The notes: generated by a model from the sequence alone, not told the origin. 64,000 nt of DNA from RI-231 sp041394905 (GCA_041394905.1 JAWKHJ010000029.1:1-64000); one strand, 5' to 3'. Positions 10,554-20,995 are shown, counted from the stretch's first letter. A program made the numbers and translations.

Positions 10554-10585
10554 CGCTGACTGTCACCGGTTTGTCACCGGTTTCG
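10554..10585. repeat. Right inverted repeat flanking RAYT copy 2
   Basis: CGCTGACTGTCACCGGTTTG followed by TCACCGGTTTCG, 29 bases upstream of the transposase ATG. The same sequence starts the array at 8539 beside copy 1; a further single TGTCACCGGTTTCC lies at about 10677-10691. Confidence 0.8.
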
Positions 10586-10733
10586 TCCAGACCATCGAAA
10601 ACAGTTACCTTAGCGCCGCTCCTGGTGCGGCGGCCCCTTGATCCTCTCGGCACCTTAACTTTTGCTTTGCCTTGCCTGTCACCGGTTTCCTCACTGGATT
10701 TGCGCTGGAGGGTAAACCTAGTTTTCCCCTCCT

Positions 10734-11083
10734 TCAAGAGCGAGTTCTCGATCCAAATTCTGTAGATGTAAGGCTAAGGGTGTCGGCGTCAGGAGACCAC
10801 CATCCGCGACTGCATTCATCGAGCAGTTTTTGTGACTGCCTGGATAGCTCAACAATAAAACGCGTGACATCTGCCTCGCCCGTGGCGACTTCCTGGCACT
10901 TCGCCTGGACCCATAACAAACATTCGCAGGTGGAGTCTTCCCCATGCTGACTTAGAAACTTCTACGGCGTACGGACCGTCCATAAAATACACACGCTCGG
11001 TCCCGCTGTCTTCGCAGCAACCGCAAAATCACAGCCACCCACCAACCCAGGATCACGACGATGAAGTCAGTCCATCTAACCAT
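10734..11083 (-). CDS. Small membrane protein of unknown function, frame-broken
   Basis: From ATG 11083 the frame reads MVRWTDFIVVILGWWVAVIL, one strong transmembrane helix followed by a basic stop-transfer RLLRRQRDR. After a shift near 11010 the sequence continues VYFMDGPYAVEVSK, and after another near 10920, VQAKCQEVATGEADVTRFIV and ELSRQSQKLLDECSRGW to a stop at 10734. The soluble part looks helical. About 115 residues in all. The open frame may extend upstream (FGELNVRANGPVTAG). It lies downstream of the orphan Rhs core and could be an immunity protein of that module, but nothing beyond position supports that. Confidence 0.4.
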
Positions 11084-11621
11084 CAGAACCCAGAACTGTC
11101 TGGCAAACCAGATTCCCGCTGTGACTGGGCCATTAGCACGAACATTGAGTTCTCCGAAGGTTCCGTTACAAGATGAGTTTCGGTCACCATTGCTTCACCA
11201 TTGCTTGCCGACTGGGTACGGTTTCAATCATATTTGTGGCCTTGTTTGTACGAACGGTCATTTCCGGTCTTTGTGGTGCCTTCACGCAACACCCTTTCGC
11301 CCCTGCGTTTATCGTGGTAGCCGTACCGTAGGCTTGCTTAATCGGCGCCGCATCACTCCGTCCTTGGTCAGATCCACAAAGACATCTCTGCCTTTAGTGA
11401 GTGCCCACTCCCAGGCATATGCGGCGGAGCGATGTGCGCCCAGTCAACAGTTACCCTGGCACAGCCGGGAGATCAATGGCTGGACCCGCCCCCAAAGTAG
11501 GGATTGCCGCCAATGTAGCGCCAGTTGTGTTACAAGCATTTCGGTGATCTCCAAGTTAGACACTGGGCGACATCAGTCGCACCCGTTAATCTGCCCGTAG
11601 CTTGTGCAGCGTCACTCTGAA
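11084..11621 (-). other. Degraded coding remnants after the orphan Rhs core
   Basis: No frame is open for long. Protein-like islands on the minus strand are RVTVDWAHIAPPHMPGSGHS (about 11360-11460) and, in another frame, AYAWEWALTKGRDVFVDLTK followed by DGVMRRRLSKPTVRLPR (about 11290-11425). They may be the rest of the Rhs tip or a separate small gene. No family recognised. Confidence 0.35.
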
Positions 11622-12000
11622 TTACGCTATGCCGTGTGACGAAAACGCATCGCCAACCATCGATAGCATGATCAGGTTGGCCTCATCACGTCCGACGCCT
11701 ACCGTTACTTGCTGCGGCTCCAGTTCCGATCCTGTCGCCTGTGCAGGGGCCGGGGAACAGACCTTTGCCGCTATCGATGTATCCACCGCTCGCATCTTCG
11801 CTACAACTCCCAGTCGGATCGGTCAATTGTAGCGGGTTGTTCCTGACGTAACCGTAGAGGTTCCAACTCTGAGGATTTTCGGCGTACTGATCTGCGAATG
11901 GGGAATCGACCGACGTGAACCTACCGAGACCCGATCCGTGGTACCGCGCCCCGGTAAGCCCTGACTCTTGATCGCGTTCTTTGGCGGTACAACGGCAGCC
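11622..12000 (-). pseudogene. Orphan Rhs core with start of a C-terminal tip
   Basis: Begins abruptly after the stop of the fibronectin-domain gene with KERDQESGLTGARYHGSGLG, then RFTSVDSPFADQYAENPQSW and LYGYVRNNPLQLTDPTG, the conserved hyperconserved core end of Rhs/YD proteins that marks the border to the variable tip. The tip starts SCSEDASGGYIDSGKGLFPG and, after a shift near 11710, QVTVGVGRDEANLIMLSMVG to a stop at 11622. No YD repeats precede it. This is the layout of a displaced ('orphan') Rhs C-terminus downstream of a full-length rhs gene. The shift makes expression uncertain. Confidence 0.65.
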
Positions 12001-12021
12001 TCATGTTCGCGCCAGCGTCTG

Positions 12022-13831
12022 CTACGGCAACGCGCTCGGCAAATTCGTAGTAAAGAGGTCCGAAGTCGTGGAAGATGAAGCTGAGCAGGGCGACGCCGCC
12101 GCCGTCGGCTTGGATTTCAGAACGCCGACCGCTCCGGCCGTACCGCCAAGCGGTCCTGAATCACGAAGGCGTCGTGGCCCATGCCGGCCAGGTCGCGGAT
12201 GTCGCGGCGCTCTTGGCCGTCGAGACCGCCTTGGGCGATCAGGGTGACGCGAAGCCGCCTACGGGGTTGGTCAGCGCCATGACGGTGGTGTAGGGCCGCC
12301 GGTTGTCGAACGGCAGGCGCGCGGCCTGCAGGGCGAGCAGCGGCCGCTCGAGGCTTGGAACGGGTCGCGGTCGGGAACGAGCTGCGAGACGGTCACGTTG
12401 ACCACCACGTCGCCCGCGCCGGTTTCAACCAAAGCGTATCCGGCCAAGGTGTTGCCCGAGGCGAGCGTCCGCACGGTGCGCAGGCCGCCGGCCGGGACCG
12501 TGCCCGTGACCGACGACGTCGAGCCGATCGACTGCCCTGCCTCGTCCGCCAAAGGCAGCGAGAGCGGCGCGCCGTTGGGTCCGTAGAACGCGATGCGGTA
12601 GCTGGTGGCGCTCTGGCCCACGTTGGTGACTTGCAGCAGCGTCTCGAACGAGTCGCCGGTGGCGATGCGCGGCACGACGGCGCGCGCCGCGTCGAGGTCG
12701 CCGGGAGCGACGGGCAGATTCGTAGTAAACGGTCCGAAATCGTGGAAAACGAAGCTGATCGGCCCCACGCCGTCGCCGTCGGAGAAACCTCCACGATGAC
12801 GCCGGTTGAACCGGCCGTGCAGGCGAGCTGGTCCTGGATGGCGAACGCCGCGTGCGCGCCGGCCTGCAAGGGGAGGCTTGTCGAGCAGCGCATCACGCCC
12901 TCGCGATCATTCGCGCGCAGCCGGACCGTCTGCGCCGCATCCTTGTGGTTGGTGAGCGCCATGACGGTGGTGAAGGGCCGCGTGTTGAGGGCAGGAAGCG
13001 CGACGGGGGCCGGCTCTCCGGCCAGCGCCACCACCGCCTGGAAGGGATCGCGATCGGGCACGAGCTGCGTGATGGAGGTGAGTGAGCAGGACCACACCAG
13101 CCCCTCTTCGACGACGGCGTACCCGGCCTCGACCGCGCCCACGGGGAAGGTTTGCGCGATGGAACCGCCGGCTGCGGCGACCCGTGCCGGTCCAGGCGGG
13201 CGCGAGCCGGCAGGTACCGCCCTGCCCATCGGAGAACGGCAGCGACAGCGGCTGGCCAGCGGCATCATGAGCGCCACTCGGTAGTCGACCGGCTGATCGC
13301 TCAGGACGTTGATGACCTGGAAGCTTGTGACGAAGAAGGGAAGCGCCCGCGTACGCGCCAAGGATGAGCGTCAAAGCGTCGCCGCTCGAAACCTGGCGCG
13401 CGGTCGAAGCGATATCGGAGTAGGCGCCGGGGCCGTCCGTGCCCACGCCCGCGATGCGGTATTCGTATTCGACGCCTGCGACGAGGCCTGAGTCGACGTA
13501 GCTGGTCGCGCCGGAGCCCACGGTCACAACCGTCGTCCAGTTGTTGGTCCCCTCGATACGCCGCTCGATGCGGTAACTTTGCGCTCGGGGGAGGCCTTCC
13601 AACTGAGGCGCGCCTCGGTTGCGGAGGTGCGCCAGACGTCGATCTCCATGGGCGCCCGCCCAGGCACGTTGAGGCGTGACGGAGAGCAGATTGTCGGACG
13701 CGTCGTAGCTGTAGGCGGCGCCGCCCCGGCCGGGTAGACCGCACGGATGAGGCGTCCGCCGGCGTCGTACTGATAGACCTGCGCCGAGAGGGCGGAGGCG
13801 GCGACAGGATGATTGCGATGCGTTGAATCAT
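12022..13831 (-). CDS. Secreted YD-like/fibronectin type III protein with repeated C-terminal modules, frame breaks
   Basis: ATG at 13831 (MIQRIAIIL) starts a signal-like leader followed by VYQYDAGGRLIRAVYPAG, a YD-repeat-like segment. A fibronectin type III domain follows (QSYRIERRIEGTNNWTTVVT ... SYVDSGLVAGVEYEYRIAG). The remainder is a tandem of modules of about 290 residues; recurring landmarks are ITQLVPDRDPFQAVVALAG versus VSQLVPDRDPFQAS, TTVMALTNHKDAAQTVRLRA, and SFVFHDFGPFTTNLPVAPG. The last module ends FTTNLPSALP at a TAG (12022). At least five frame switches. Likely an extracellular adhesive or structural protein; no enzymatic motif seen. Its start overlaps the preceding small gene in an ATGA. 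Confidence 0.6.
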
Positions 13832-14073
13832 GATCGTCGTCCTTGCTCGTCTCTTAGAATTGCGGCAGCGGCAGGTTGGGGTTCGCCGGTAAAGGGCCGG
13901 CCGGCGAGGATGTGGGCGTTCTCGTACGAGCCCCAGGCGCTGTACTCGCCGTAGAAGCCTTTGCCGCCCGCGTTGACCTCGCGGAGGCCGTTGGTCTGGA
14001 TGTTGGTCTGGTCGCGAATACCCTGCCTGTCCTTTGCGGCGTCGGCGATCATGCCGCTACCCTCGATGATCAT
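13828..14073 (-). CDS. Small protein overlapping the rhs stop codon
   Basis: ATG at 14073 overlaps the apparent stop of the Rhs tip (TGA at 14070-14072) by 4 bases, and its own stop overlaps the next ATG the same way. 81 residues: MIIEGSGMIADAAKDRQGIR, then QTNIQTNGLREVNAGGKGFY, GEYSAWGSYENAHILAGRPF. A one-base change near 13875 would give the shorter ending GEPNLPLPQF. No signal peptide or membrane helix. Position suits an immunity protein for the Rhs tip, but it could equally be the last part of the tip itself if the junction holds an indel. Family not recognised. Confidence 0.45.
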   Translation of the reverse strand: MIIEGSGMIADAAKDRQGIRDQTNIQTNGLREVNAGGKGFYGEYSAWGSYENAHILAGRPFTGEPQPAAAAILRDEQGRRS

Positions 14074-17000
14074 GCCCTTGGAAGACTGAGGCTAGGGTGT
14101 CGAGGAGGGGCTTCCTCGCTGATGAGCGCATCCTTGTGAGCTCGCCGTATGTTCGGCTCGAGGTGTTTGAGCTTGCTCGGGATACGCGAGCGCCGTAGCG
14201 GGCTTGCCGAGCTTCAGCTTCTTGAGGTTGGAAGCTCTTGCAGGCGCGCCCGCAACCTTGCTGACCGAGGCGCGTGAGCCGCGTTTAACGGACGCTTCTG
14301 CCCTTCGCCAAGCCATGGCTGGCCGCATCAGCGACGCCCTTGCCGCCCTTGCCGATCGGGATTGCGCCGAAGACGGTGGAGAGGCCGACGTCGATGGCGA
14401 AATCGCCGAGGTCGAAGCCATCCTGTGCGCCCGACGCGATGTCGATCCCTTGGCCAAGCGCATTGCCGGCGGCCAGACCGACGAAGCTGGCGCCGATGCT
14501 GGCCGCTAAGGAATGCGCCTCCTGAGGCGCAGGGTGGTCCGCACGCCCCGAGCAGGCCGCCGGTCGCTCCACCTACGGCGGCCCCAATCAGATCGCCGGC
14601 GGTGAGAGGCTGACCCGTGACCGCCGCAACGACCACCGTGGCTACGGTGTTCACGACCGCGCCGACGATGGCGCCGGCGTTGGAGAAACTCTCCTCGTGG
14701 ATCGATGTAGTTGATGGGGTTGTTCCCCGCGTACGCGTAGCGGTTGAGCGACGATGGGTCGGTGATCGTGCCGTAGTGCAGATCCGGTGTCAGGAATCGC
14801 TTCAGAGTCGCCGAGTACAGCGGAAGCTCATGTAGTTGAGACCGGACAGGTCGGTGATGACGCCATAGCCCACAGAAAAGGAAAATCAGGTCAGGAACCG
14901 CTTTGGCCGATGACCTCGTACGGCCCGTATGCGACCGTGCCGACGACAGCCGTTCGTACCGGAAAAGGCGATCGAGCTGCGCGCCGGTCGTAGTGGAAAA
15001 CGCGGATGCCGCCGGAGCTGGTCTCTTCGTAGGGGGCAGGGCGCTTGCGTGGCAAGCGGCGCGTCACCAGGGCGCGCTCGACGAGCCTGGTCGAGGCCCG
15101 AGTACAGGTTGACGGTGAAGCGCGTCCGCCCGCCGCTGCTGGTCCAGGCGATCAGCCGGTCTTCCGCGTCGTACTCGTAGGTCACCCCGGGGCCGCTGAC
15201 GAGGTTGCCGTCGGCGTCGTAGCGTAGAGTCGCCATGCCGTTCGCGGTCGGCAGCGAGGTGAGATTGCCGCGCGTCGTAGTAGGATGCGTTCGCGCCGTT
15301 GATGGTCTGGAAGCGCCCGCTGTTGCGATGGGTAAACGACATCGCGGCCGGCTGGTACACGGCGGTGGAAGCCAGCGGCGGCGTACTCTTCGCCGATCAG
15401 AGAGACGGCGTCGTAGCTATAGCGGTAATCGATGATGGGAGCGCCGCCCACGCCCAAGGTCACACTGCCGCCTGCAAATGAGCCGGCCGGAGCGCGTCGT
15501 AGGTCATCACGCGCGAGGTCCGGTTGGGGAAGACGATCGTGGTCAACCGCGAGTTCGCGTCATAGCCGAAGGTCGTGCTGCGCAGGCCCAGTCGACGACC
15601 TCGATGAGGCGGTTTGCCTCGTCGTAGTTGTAGGTGACCGCCTTGCCGTCCGGGTACGTGAGCTTGGTGAAGTTGCCGTTCGCGTCGTAGGCGTAGCGCA
15701 ACGTGTCGCCGTGAGCGTCCGTGAACGAGGTGGCGCGGTTGAGCGCATCGAACGTGCGGCGAAGTTGCACGCTGCCGCCGGAGCGGACGGTCGTGAGATT
15801 GCCGTTGTCGTCGTAGGCGTAGGCGCGGTCTGGCCGGGCGCCGTCGCCGGTGTAGGTCAGTCCGGTCAGGCGGCCTGCGTCGTCGTACTCGAAGTTCTTG
15901 CGGCCGCCGTCGGCGATCTTCGCGAGTCGGCAGCCCGCGCTCGTCGTAGCGCCGAGGTTGCAGAACCGAGCCCGCCGGGCGTGTACTGCCGAATGCGGTT
16001 CTGATCGTCGTAGTTGAAATACGACTGGTCGCCGCTGCCGTCGGTCATCGACTGCACGACGTCGTCCTGGAAGAACTCCTGCGTCAACGTGCGCCCCAAC
16101 GCGTCGTCGAAGCGGACGAGGCGGCCGAGCTTGTCGTAGGCGAGCTTGGTCGACCGGCCGAGAGCATCGATGATCTCGATCGGGCGCTACCGCGCGTCGT
16201 AGCGCGTCTCCGTCACATTCCCCAGAGCGTCCGTGCTGGCGGTGACGCTGAGGTCGAGCTGGTTGTAGGCGGTCGAGGAGATGCGCCGGCCTTCCGCGTC
16301 GTAATTGGCGACGACATTGCCGACTTCGTCGTACTCGTGACGCGTGGTGTTGCCCGGGGCGTCGGTTTCCCGAGAGCAGCCGCCCGACGGCGTCGTAGGT
16401 CCGCGTGGACGTATTGCCTTTGGCGTCGGTCAACTCGCTGGGCGGTGCGCCGTCGTCGTATTTCATCTGCACGGTCTCGCCCAAGGCGTTGATCGTCATG
16501 ACGACGTTGTTATTGCCGTCGTAGACCGTGCGCGTGACGTTGCCGTTCTTGTCCACCTTGCGCACCAGGCGGTTGCGCGCGTCGTACTGCATCGTCTCCA
16601 CGGCGTAATTGATCGGTCTTGCGGATGACGTTGCCGCTGACCGTCGTACTCGAGCTGGATTTTGTTGCCCAGGCCATCGTCCACTTCTGAAGGCAGTCCG
16701 ATTTCGTCGTACTTGGCGCTGCCAAGCATCTGTCCACGAATCATCTGCGCGCTAACGCCTGGCCGTTGGAGTAGTCCACGTTCATGCCGAAGCGCCGTCC
16801 TGCAGCAGGACGTTATTGAGCTGGCCATGCCGTTGTACTGGTGGGTGTCGCGGTTCCCCTCAGCGTGCCCGAACCGAGATGATGTTGCCGTTGTTGTAGT
16901 TGAACGAAGTGGACTTGCACCGGTGGCATCGGAGAACGAGATGAGCTCGCGTCCGAACAGATACGTCATGTTCGTTGCGTTGCCGGCGGCGTCGGTAATC

Positions 17001-18474
17001 TTGTGACGTTGCCCGCCGAGTCGTACTGGAACAGGTGCGTCTGCCAAGGGCGTCCACGATGGCCGTGCGATCGCCGTTCGAGTTGTACTCGTAAAGCGTC
17101 TCGCCGCCGAGCGGGTCGGCATAGCGCAGCAGGTGATAGTTCGCGTCGTGCTCCGTAGACGTAGTCAAAGCCGAGACGGTCGGTGTAAGTGGTGACGGTT
17201 CCCTGCGAGGTTTCCTGATAGGTGAAGCGCGTAGGAGGCGTTTCGGGCCGGCCATCGTCCTGGGTTGCGATACGCCCTAAACCCGTCGTAGGTGTTGGCG
17301 AAATCTGGTCGCCGTTGGAGTCGAATGCTTGGGTCAGCAGAGAGCCGCCGCTGCTATAGACGAAGCGGGTGAAGTAGGTTGGCTCGGTGACCTGCATGCT
17401 GTAGCTGTTCAGCGCGCCGGTTCCGCCCCCGCCGCATCCCGGATCCGGATCGTCCAGGTTCCGTTGGCCTGCTCCCCGTGGAACTGGTTGATGACCGCGC
17501 GCGGCCAATCAGCCGAGCCGCCGGTGTCCATCCTCGTGACGTCGAGCACCGTCCCTTGCGGCGAGGTCAGCGTGACTTACAGGTCCGCGGGCCGGTTGTG
17601 CGTGAGGTCCAGGCACAAATCGACGACGCCGACGAGCTCAGGCGATTGCTGATGGTGAGCGTGCGCTCGAGGCGCGTCCGGGATAAGGCGTGACCACCGC
17701 CACAATGTTGGGCGCCGGGCTCACAGAAGCGGGTTGTGCAGCACAGGTGGTTCTGGTCGTCATCCTCCATGTAGGCCCTGCGTTCAGCCCCGTCCTGGAT
17801 GAAGCGAATCCAGTTGCCAGCGCCGTAGCTGAAGATGAGGGCGCCGGCCAGAGATCAGTTCATCGAGCTGCGTGATGCGGCCGTTCACCTTCGTCACGTC
17901 GATGAACTGGCGGATCTTGTTGCCGATCTTCTTGAGCACGCCCTGCGCATCGAAGAGCAGAATGCTGCCATCCTCCTTCGTCACGCCATACGCACTCGTT
18001 GCATCCGTGCGTCTCCATTCACCTCTTCGAGCCGCTCGTAGCGGCTGGTTTAGTCGAGCAGGGATGTAGGAACCGTTTGCTATAGCCGAAGCGGTTGCTG
18101 CGATGGTCGTCCCAGTGGACGGTGATCGGGCCGCCGGAGCGCCCCTGGATGCGCGCGGCATAGTTGTGCGTCCAGCCCACGCCGACCAGCAGCGGTTGCC
18201 CGATGATCGTCGCCGGCGTCGTGATGGAGTCGTGCGCGACGACAAAACCCAGGCTCCTACCGCCTTGCACTTCAATCGCGGCGGCCTCCATGGTGAACCC
18301 GCCCGTCCCGGTATCGACGGAATTACCCGCGATGCTCATATCCCGCGGCTCGTTGAGCCATGAGATGACCTCCGCGGCCGGCAGCCCAGTGCGCTGTGCG
18401 AACGCGGCATACGCAGATGTAAGCAGGAGGCAGGACGAGACAAGAAGGGGAAATCGGACGCGATTGAGTCTCAT
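14070..18474 (-). CDS. Large secreted Rhs/YD-repeat protein with variable C-terminal tip, many frame breaks
   Basis: From ATG 18474: signal peptide MRLNRVRFPLLVSSCLLLTS to AYAAFAQ, then a DUF6531-like head (AGNSVDTGTGGFTMEAAAIE ... GVGWTHNYAARIQG). Between about 17,300 and 15,000 many YD repeats are readable in changing frames, for example YDARNRLVRKVDKNGNVTRT, YDGNNNVVMTINALGE, YDANGNFTKLTYPDGKAVTY. The core ends near 14,740 with LNRYAYAGNNPINYID. The tip that follows has Gly/Ala-rich helices (AGDLIGAAVGGATGGLLGAC, FVGLAAGNALGQGIDIAS, then IGKGGKGVADAASHGLAKGR) and a basic end KLKHLEPNIRRAHKDALISE. Such proteins are cell-surface polymorphic toxins or adhesins. At least ten one-base shifts. 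The terminal domain is not one I can name. Confidence 0.75.
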
Positions 18475-18538
18475 TTTGGGGACACACGTCCCCCAACGAG
18501 GGGACCCGTAGACGATAGCACTGCGTTCGCTTGAGGGT

Positions 18539-20191
18539 CTATTGAGTGGACAACCCTAGGCAACGGTAGGGGATGAGGCGCGGCGGGTCCTGATCGGGCT
18601 CCAGCAACCACGCTTTTCGGCGGGAATAGTATGCGCTCAGGGCGCAGTTCTCCGCCTCGGACATGCTACGCGCCCAGACGATCGGCGAGGCGTCGATATC
18701 CGCCGAGTTGTACACCCATTCCTGGTGCACCACGTGGCCCGGTCCATAGCGAACGAGGACGAGGTGTCCGTCGGCGAAGTTGCCTAGCTGGGCAGCAACC
18801 GCCTGCTTGGCGTCGTACAGGTTGCGGCCTCCTTCGAAGGCGAAGGCGCGCATGCCCGCGCCAAACGCCCAAATCAGGACAACCGTGGCGATCAGGGCCT
18901 GCGATCCCGCCAGGGCGAGCCGCCTCGGCCGTGCGGTCTTCGCTACCCGCAAGCCTTGGACGACCAGGAGCATCAGCGCCGGCACAAAGGGCGCGAAGTA
19001 GTGCGGACGCACGACTCCAGTGGACGTGATCGCGTGGCAGACAGCGCCGGCAATCAGCGTGAGGGCGGCGTACACGGCCCAGCGGCTGCGCCAACCCAGC
19101 CCAAGCAGGAGCGCCGGCACAAGGGCCGGGCCGAGAAAGAATCGCTGGAGAAGTAGCGCATCGGCCCGGTCGAAACCGAGCCCCTCGCGTTGCTGGCGCA
19201 GAACATCCGAACGATAGCCCTCGTTGTACTCCCGAAAGACGTCGTGACGGTAGGGCGGCGCCTCGCGCATCGGTTGGAACCGGAAAGAGGGGGCCGTCTC
19301 GTATTGCCGCGCGTACTCCGAGTAGGGGAAGTGCGAAGCTGCGCCCGTAACAACCGTGTTGTAGTGAGCGAGAAAGGCGAACGTTGCGGCTAGGACCGCG
19401 GCCGGCGCCCAGAGCGTTCGCCACGCCCCGGCGCGCACGACGCCCCAAAGGGCGACAGGCGCAAGAAAACCGGCCACGAAAATGCCCTCGTAAGGACGGC
19501 TGAAGGCCAACACGGCCAGTCCCAAACCGAATAACAATGCGTCACGCGTTCGGGGCGCCCGCAAGAGTCGCGGAGCCGCACCGAAGAGAAGCGCTCCGCC
19601 CAGCAACGGCAGGGCGCCGCCCCAGTATGTGGTCGACCAGTAGGCGTAGCGTTCCTGGTCCCACATGCCCAATCCGCCAAACCGCAGCACAGGCAGGAGC
19701 GCCCCAAATAGCGCCCACCGTCGGGGCGCCCAGGCTTCCAACGCCCAGCAGAGCGCGGCCGCAGCGGCGCCGAAGCTCAACCAGACGCCAACGATGCAGC
19801 TTCCCGTCAAAGCCAGCCCGAAAGCCAGCGCCATTCCCTGCCCCGGCTGGTAACGCGATTGGTAGGTCGGCTGCTGCAGAACGTGGAAGGTCTCGAAGTG
19901 CTTCCAATGAGGATGAGGCGGATTCGTCAGCCGGCCCGCGGCATAGGTCTCCGCGGCCAATTGATAGCTGAGCTCGTCATGGACGGATGGCGCGGGAGGC
20001 CGAACCGCGGACAGAACGGCGGAGAGGACAAACGTGACGGCAAAGGCGGCCAAAGGCCCCGGGACAGCACACACCATCGCCGCGAATGGCCGTTCCGCCC
20101 AAGCCCTGCGGCGGTTGCGCCGAAACAAACCAATCCCTACGCAGACCGCAAACGCGGCGACCTCGAGCAAGAGAGCGGGATGAGCCTTCAC
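18539..20191 (-). CDS. Multispanning glycosyltransferase-like membrane protein (PMT/ArnT superfamily)
   Basis: Unbroken 550-residue protein with about ten hydrophobic helices. The first long loop carries PAPSVHDELSYQLAAETYAA followed by GRLTNPPHPHWKHFETFH; the Asp-Glu pair right after the first helices is the catalytic or metal-site signature of GT-C transferases that use polyprenyl-linked sugars, and SRPYEGIFVAGFLAPVALWG is another block common in bacterial homologues. The C-terminal third is a periplasmic globular part (HLVLVRYGPGHVVHQEWVYN). Acceptor unknown. It starts one base from the stop of the inositol-oxygenase-like gene, so both are probably one transcript. Confidence 0.75.
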   Translation of the reverse strand: MKAHPALLLEVAAFAVCVGIGLFRRNRRRAWAERPFAAMVCAVPGPLAAFAVTFVLSAVLSAVRPPAPSVHDELSYQLAAETYAAGRLTNPPHPHWKHFETFHVLQQPTYQSRYQPGQGMALAFGLALTGSCIVGVWLSFGAAAAALCWALEAWAPRRWALFGALLPVLRFGGLGMWDQERYAYWSTTYWGGALPLLGGALLFGAAPRLLRAPRTRDALLFGLGLAVLAFSRPYEGIFVAGFLAPVALWGVVRAGAWRTLWAPAAVLAATFAFLAHYNTVVTGAASHFPYSEYARQYETAPSFRFQPMREAPPYRHDVFREYNEGYRSDVLRQQREGLGFDRADALLLQRFFLGPALVPALLLGLGWRSRWAVYAALTLIAGAVCHAITSTGVVRPHYFAPFVPALMLLVVQGLRVAKTARPRRLALAGSQALIATVVLIWAFGAGMRAFAFEGGRNLYDAKQAVAAQLGNFADGHLVLVRYGPGHVVHQEWVYNSADIDASPIVWARSMSEAENCALSAYYSRRKAWLLEPDQDPPRLIPYRCLGLSTQ

Positions 20192-20980
20192 TCAGAACAG
20201 GATCGGCTGCGGAAAACGTTCTTCGACAAAGTCGCGATAACGCGCCAAGGAGCCGCCGTGCGGGCGCGTCCACAAGGACTTCGCGCCGGCGTCGTATTTG
20301 CGGAATTTCGCCAAATACGTCTGCTCCATTTCCCGGTCGCGGGCGCTCATGAAAGGTTCGGCCTTGCCCAGATGCATCCCGTGGTAGCGGACCATCCAGG
20401 CGACATGCTCGGGGATGTGATCCTTCAAGCGTGAGTAGGCGATCTCGTCATGACCGAACTGGAATAGCGTGTTTGCGAGACCGCCGCCCGGCTCGACGCC
20501 TTCCAGCGGTTCATTCATGCAGACCACATGCTCCGGCGCTTCGCCGGCCAGCATCGCCACCTTACCCAAGTCGTGCACCAGCGCCGCGAGCAGCATGGTC
20601 TCGTCCGCCTCTCCATCCTGCTCGAGCGCAGCGGTCAGTTGGCAGACGTGCATGTATTGGTTCACGCAACCGAGCGAGGTATCGGTGGGGTCAGTGCAAA
20701 GCGCGAGCTTTTCCAACAGATCCCAAACCCGGAAACGCCCGAGTACAGGGGACTCGTACTTCGCCTTGAGCGCGAGGATGGTCTGCTTGGTCTGCCGACG
20801 ATGCAGTTCAGTGACGCGAATGGCCTCGACTTCGAAAACCTGCTTGGGGGTCGGCCCGGAGCTCTCTTTCGCCTCCGGGGTTCCGAACAAGATAGGATCC
20901 ACAGCGTCGCGAATCGGGTCGCGAAACTTGTAGCCGGTCCCGAGACCGACCGTCAGCGCCAATGCGGAACGCCTGTCCAT
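20192..20980 (-). CDS. Inositol-oxygenase-like HD-fold protein
   Basis: 262 residues from ATG 20980; longer frames upstream run through the tRNA and are discounted. The HD pair is in MLLAALVHDLGKVAMLAG, then FQFGHDEIAYSRLKDHIPEH, AWMVRYHGMHL and, near the end, AKFRKYDAGAKSLW. The order HD-GK, F-G-x-DE, R-[FY]-H and KYD-x-x-x-K parallels myo-inositol oxygenase (MIOX), a di-iron enzyme that turns myo-inositol into glucuronate. The first residues (MDRRSALALTVGLGTG) look like a short Tat-like or membrane leader, unusual for MIOX. Similarity is by motif order; a general HD hydrolase is the alternative. Confidence 0.65.
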   Translation of the reverse strand: MDRRSALALTVGLGTGYKFRDPIRDAVDPILFGTPEAKESSGPTPKQVFEVEAIRVTELHRRQTKQTILALKAKYESPVLGRFRVWDLLEKLALCTDPTDTSLGCVNQYMHVCQLTAALEQDGEADETMLLAALVHDLGKVAMLAGEAPEHVVCMNEPLEGVEPGGGLANTLFQFGHDEIAYSRLKDHIPEHVAWMVRYHGMHLGKAEPFMSARDREMEQTYLAKFRKYDAGAKSLWTRPHGGSLARYRDFVEERFPQPILF

Positions 20981-20995
20981 AGGCGAGGGTGGGAG

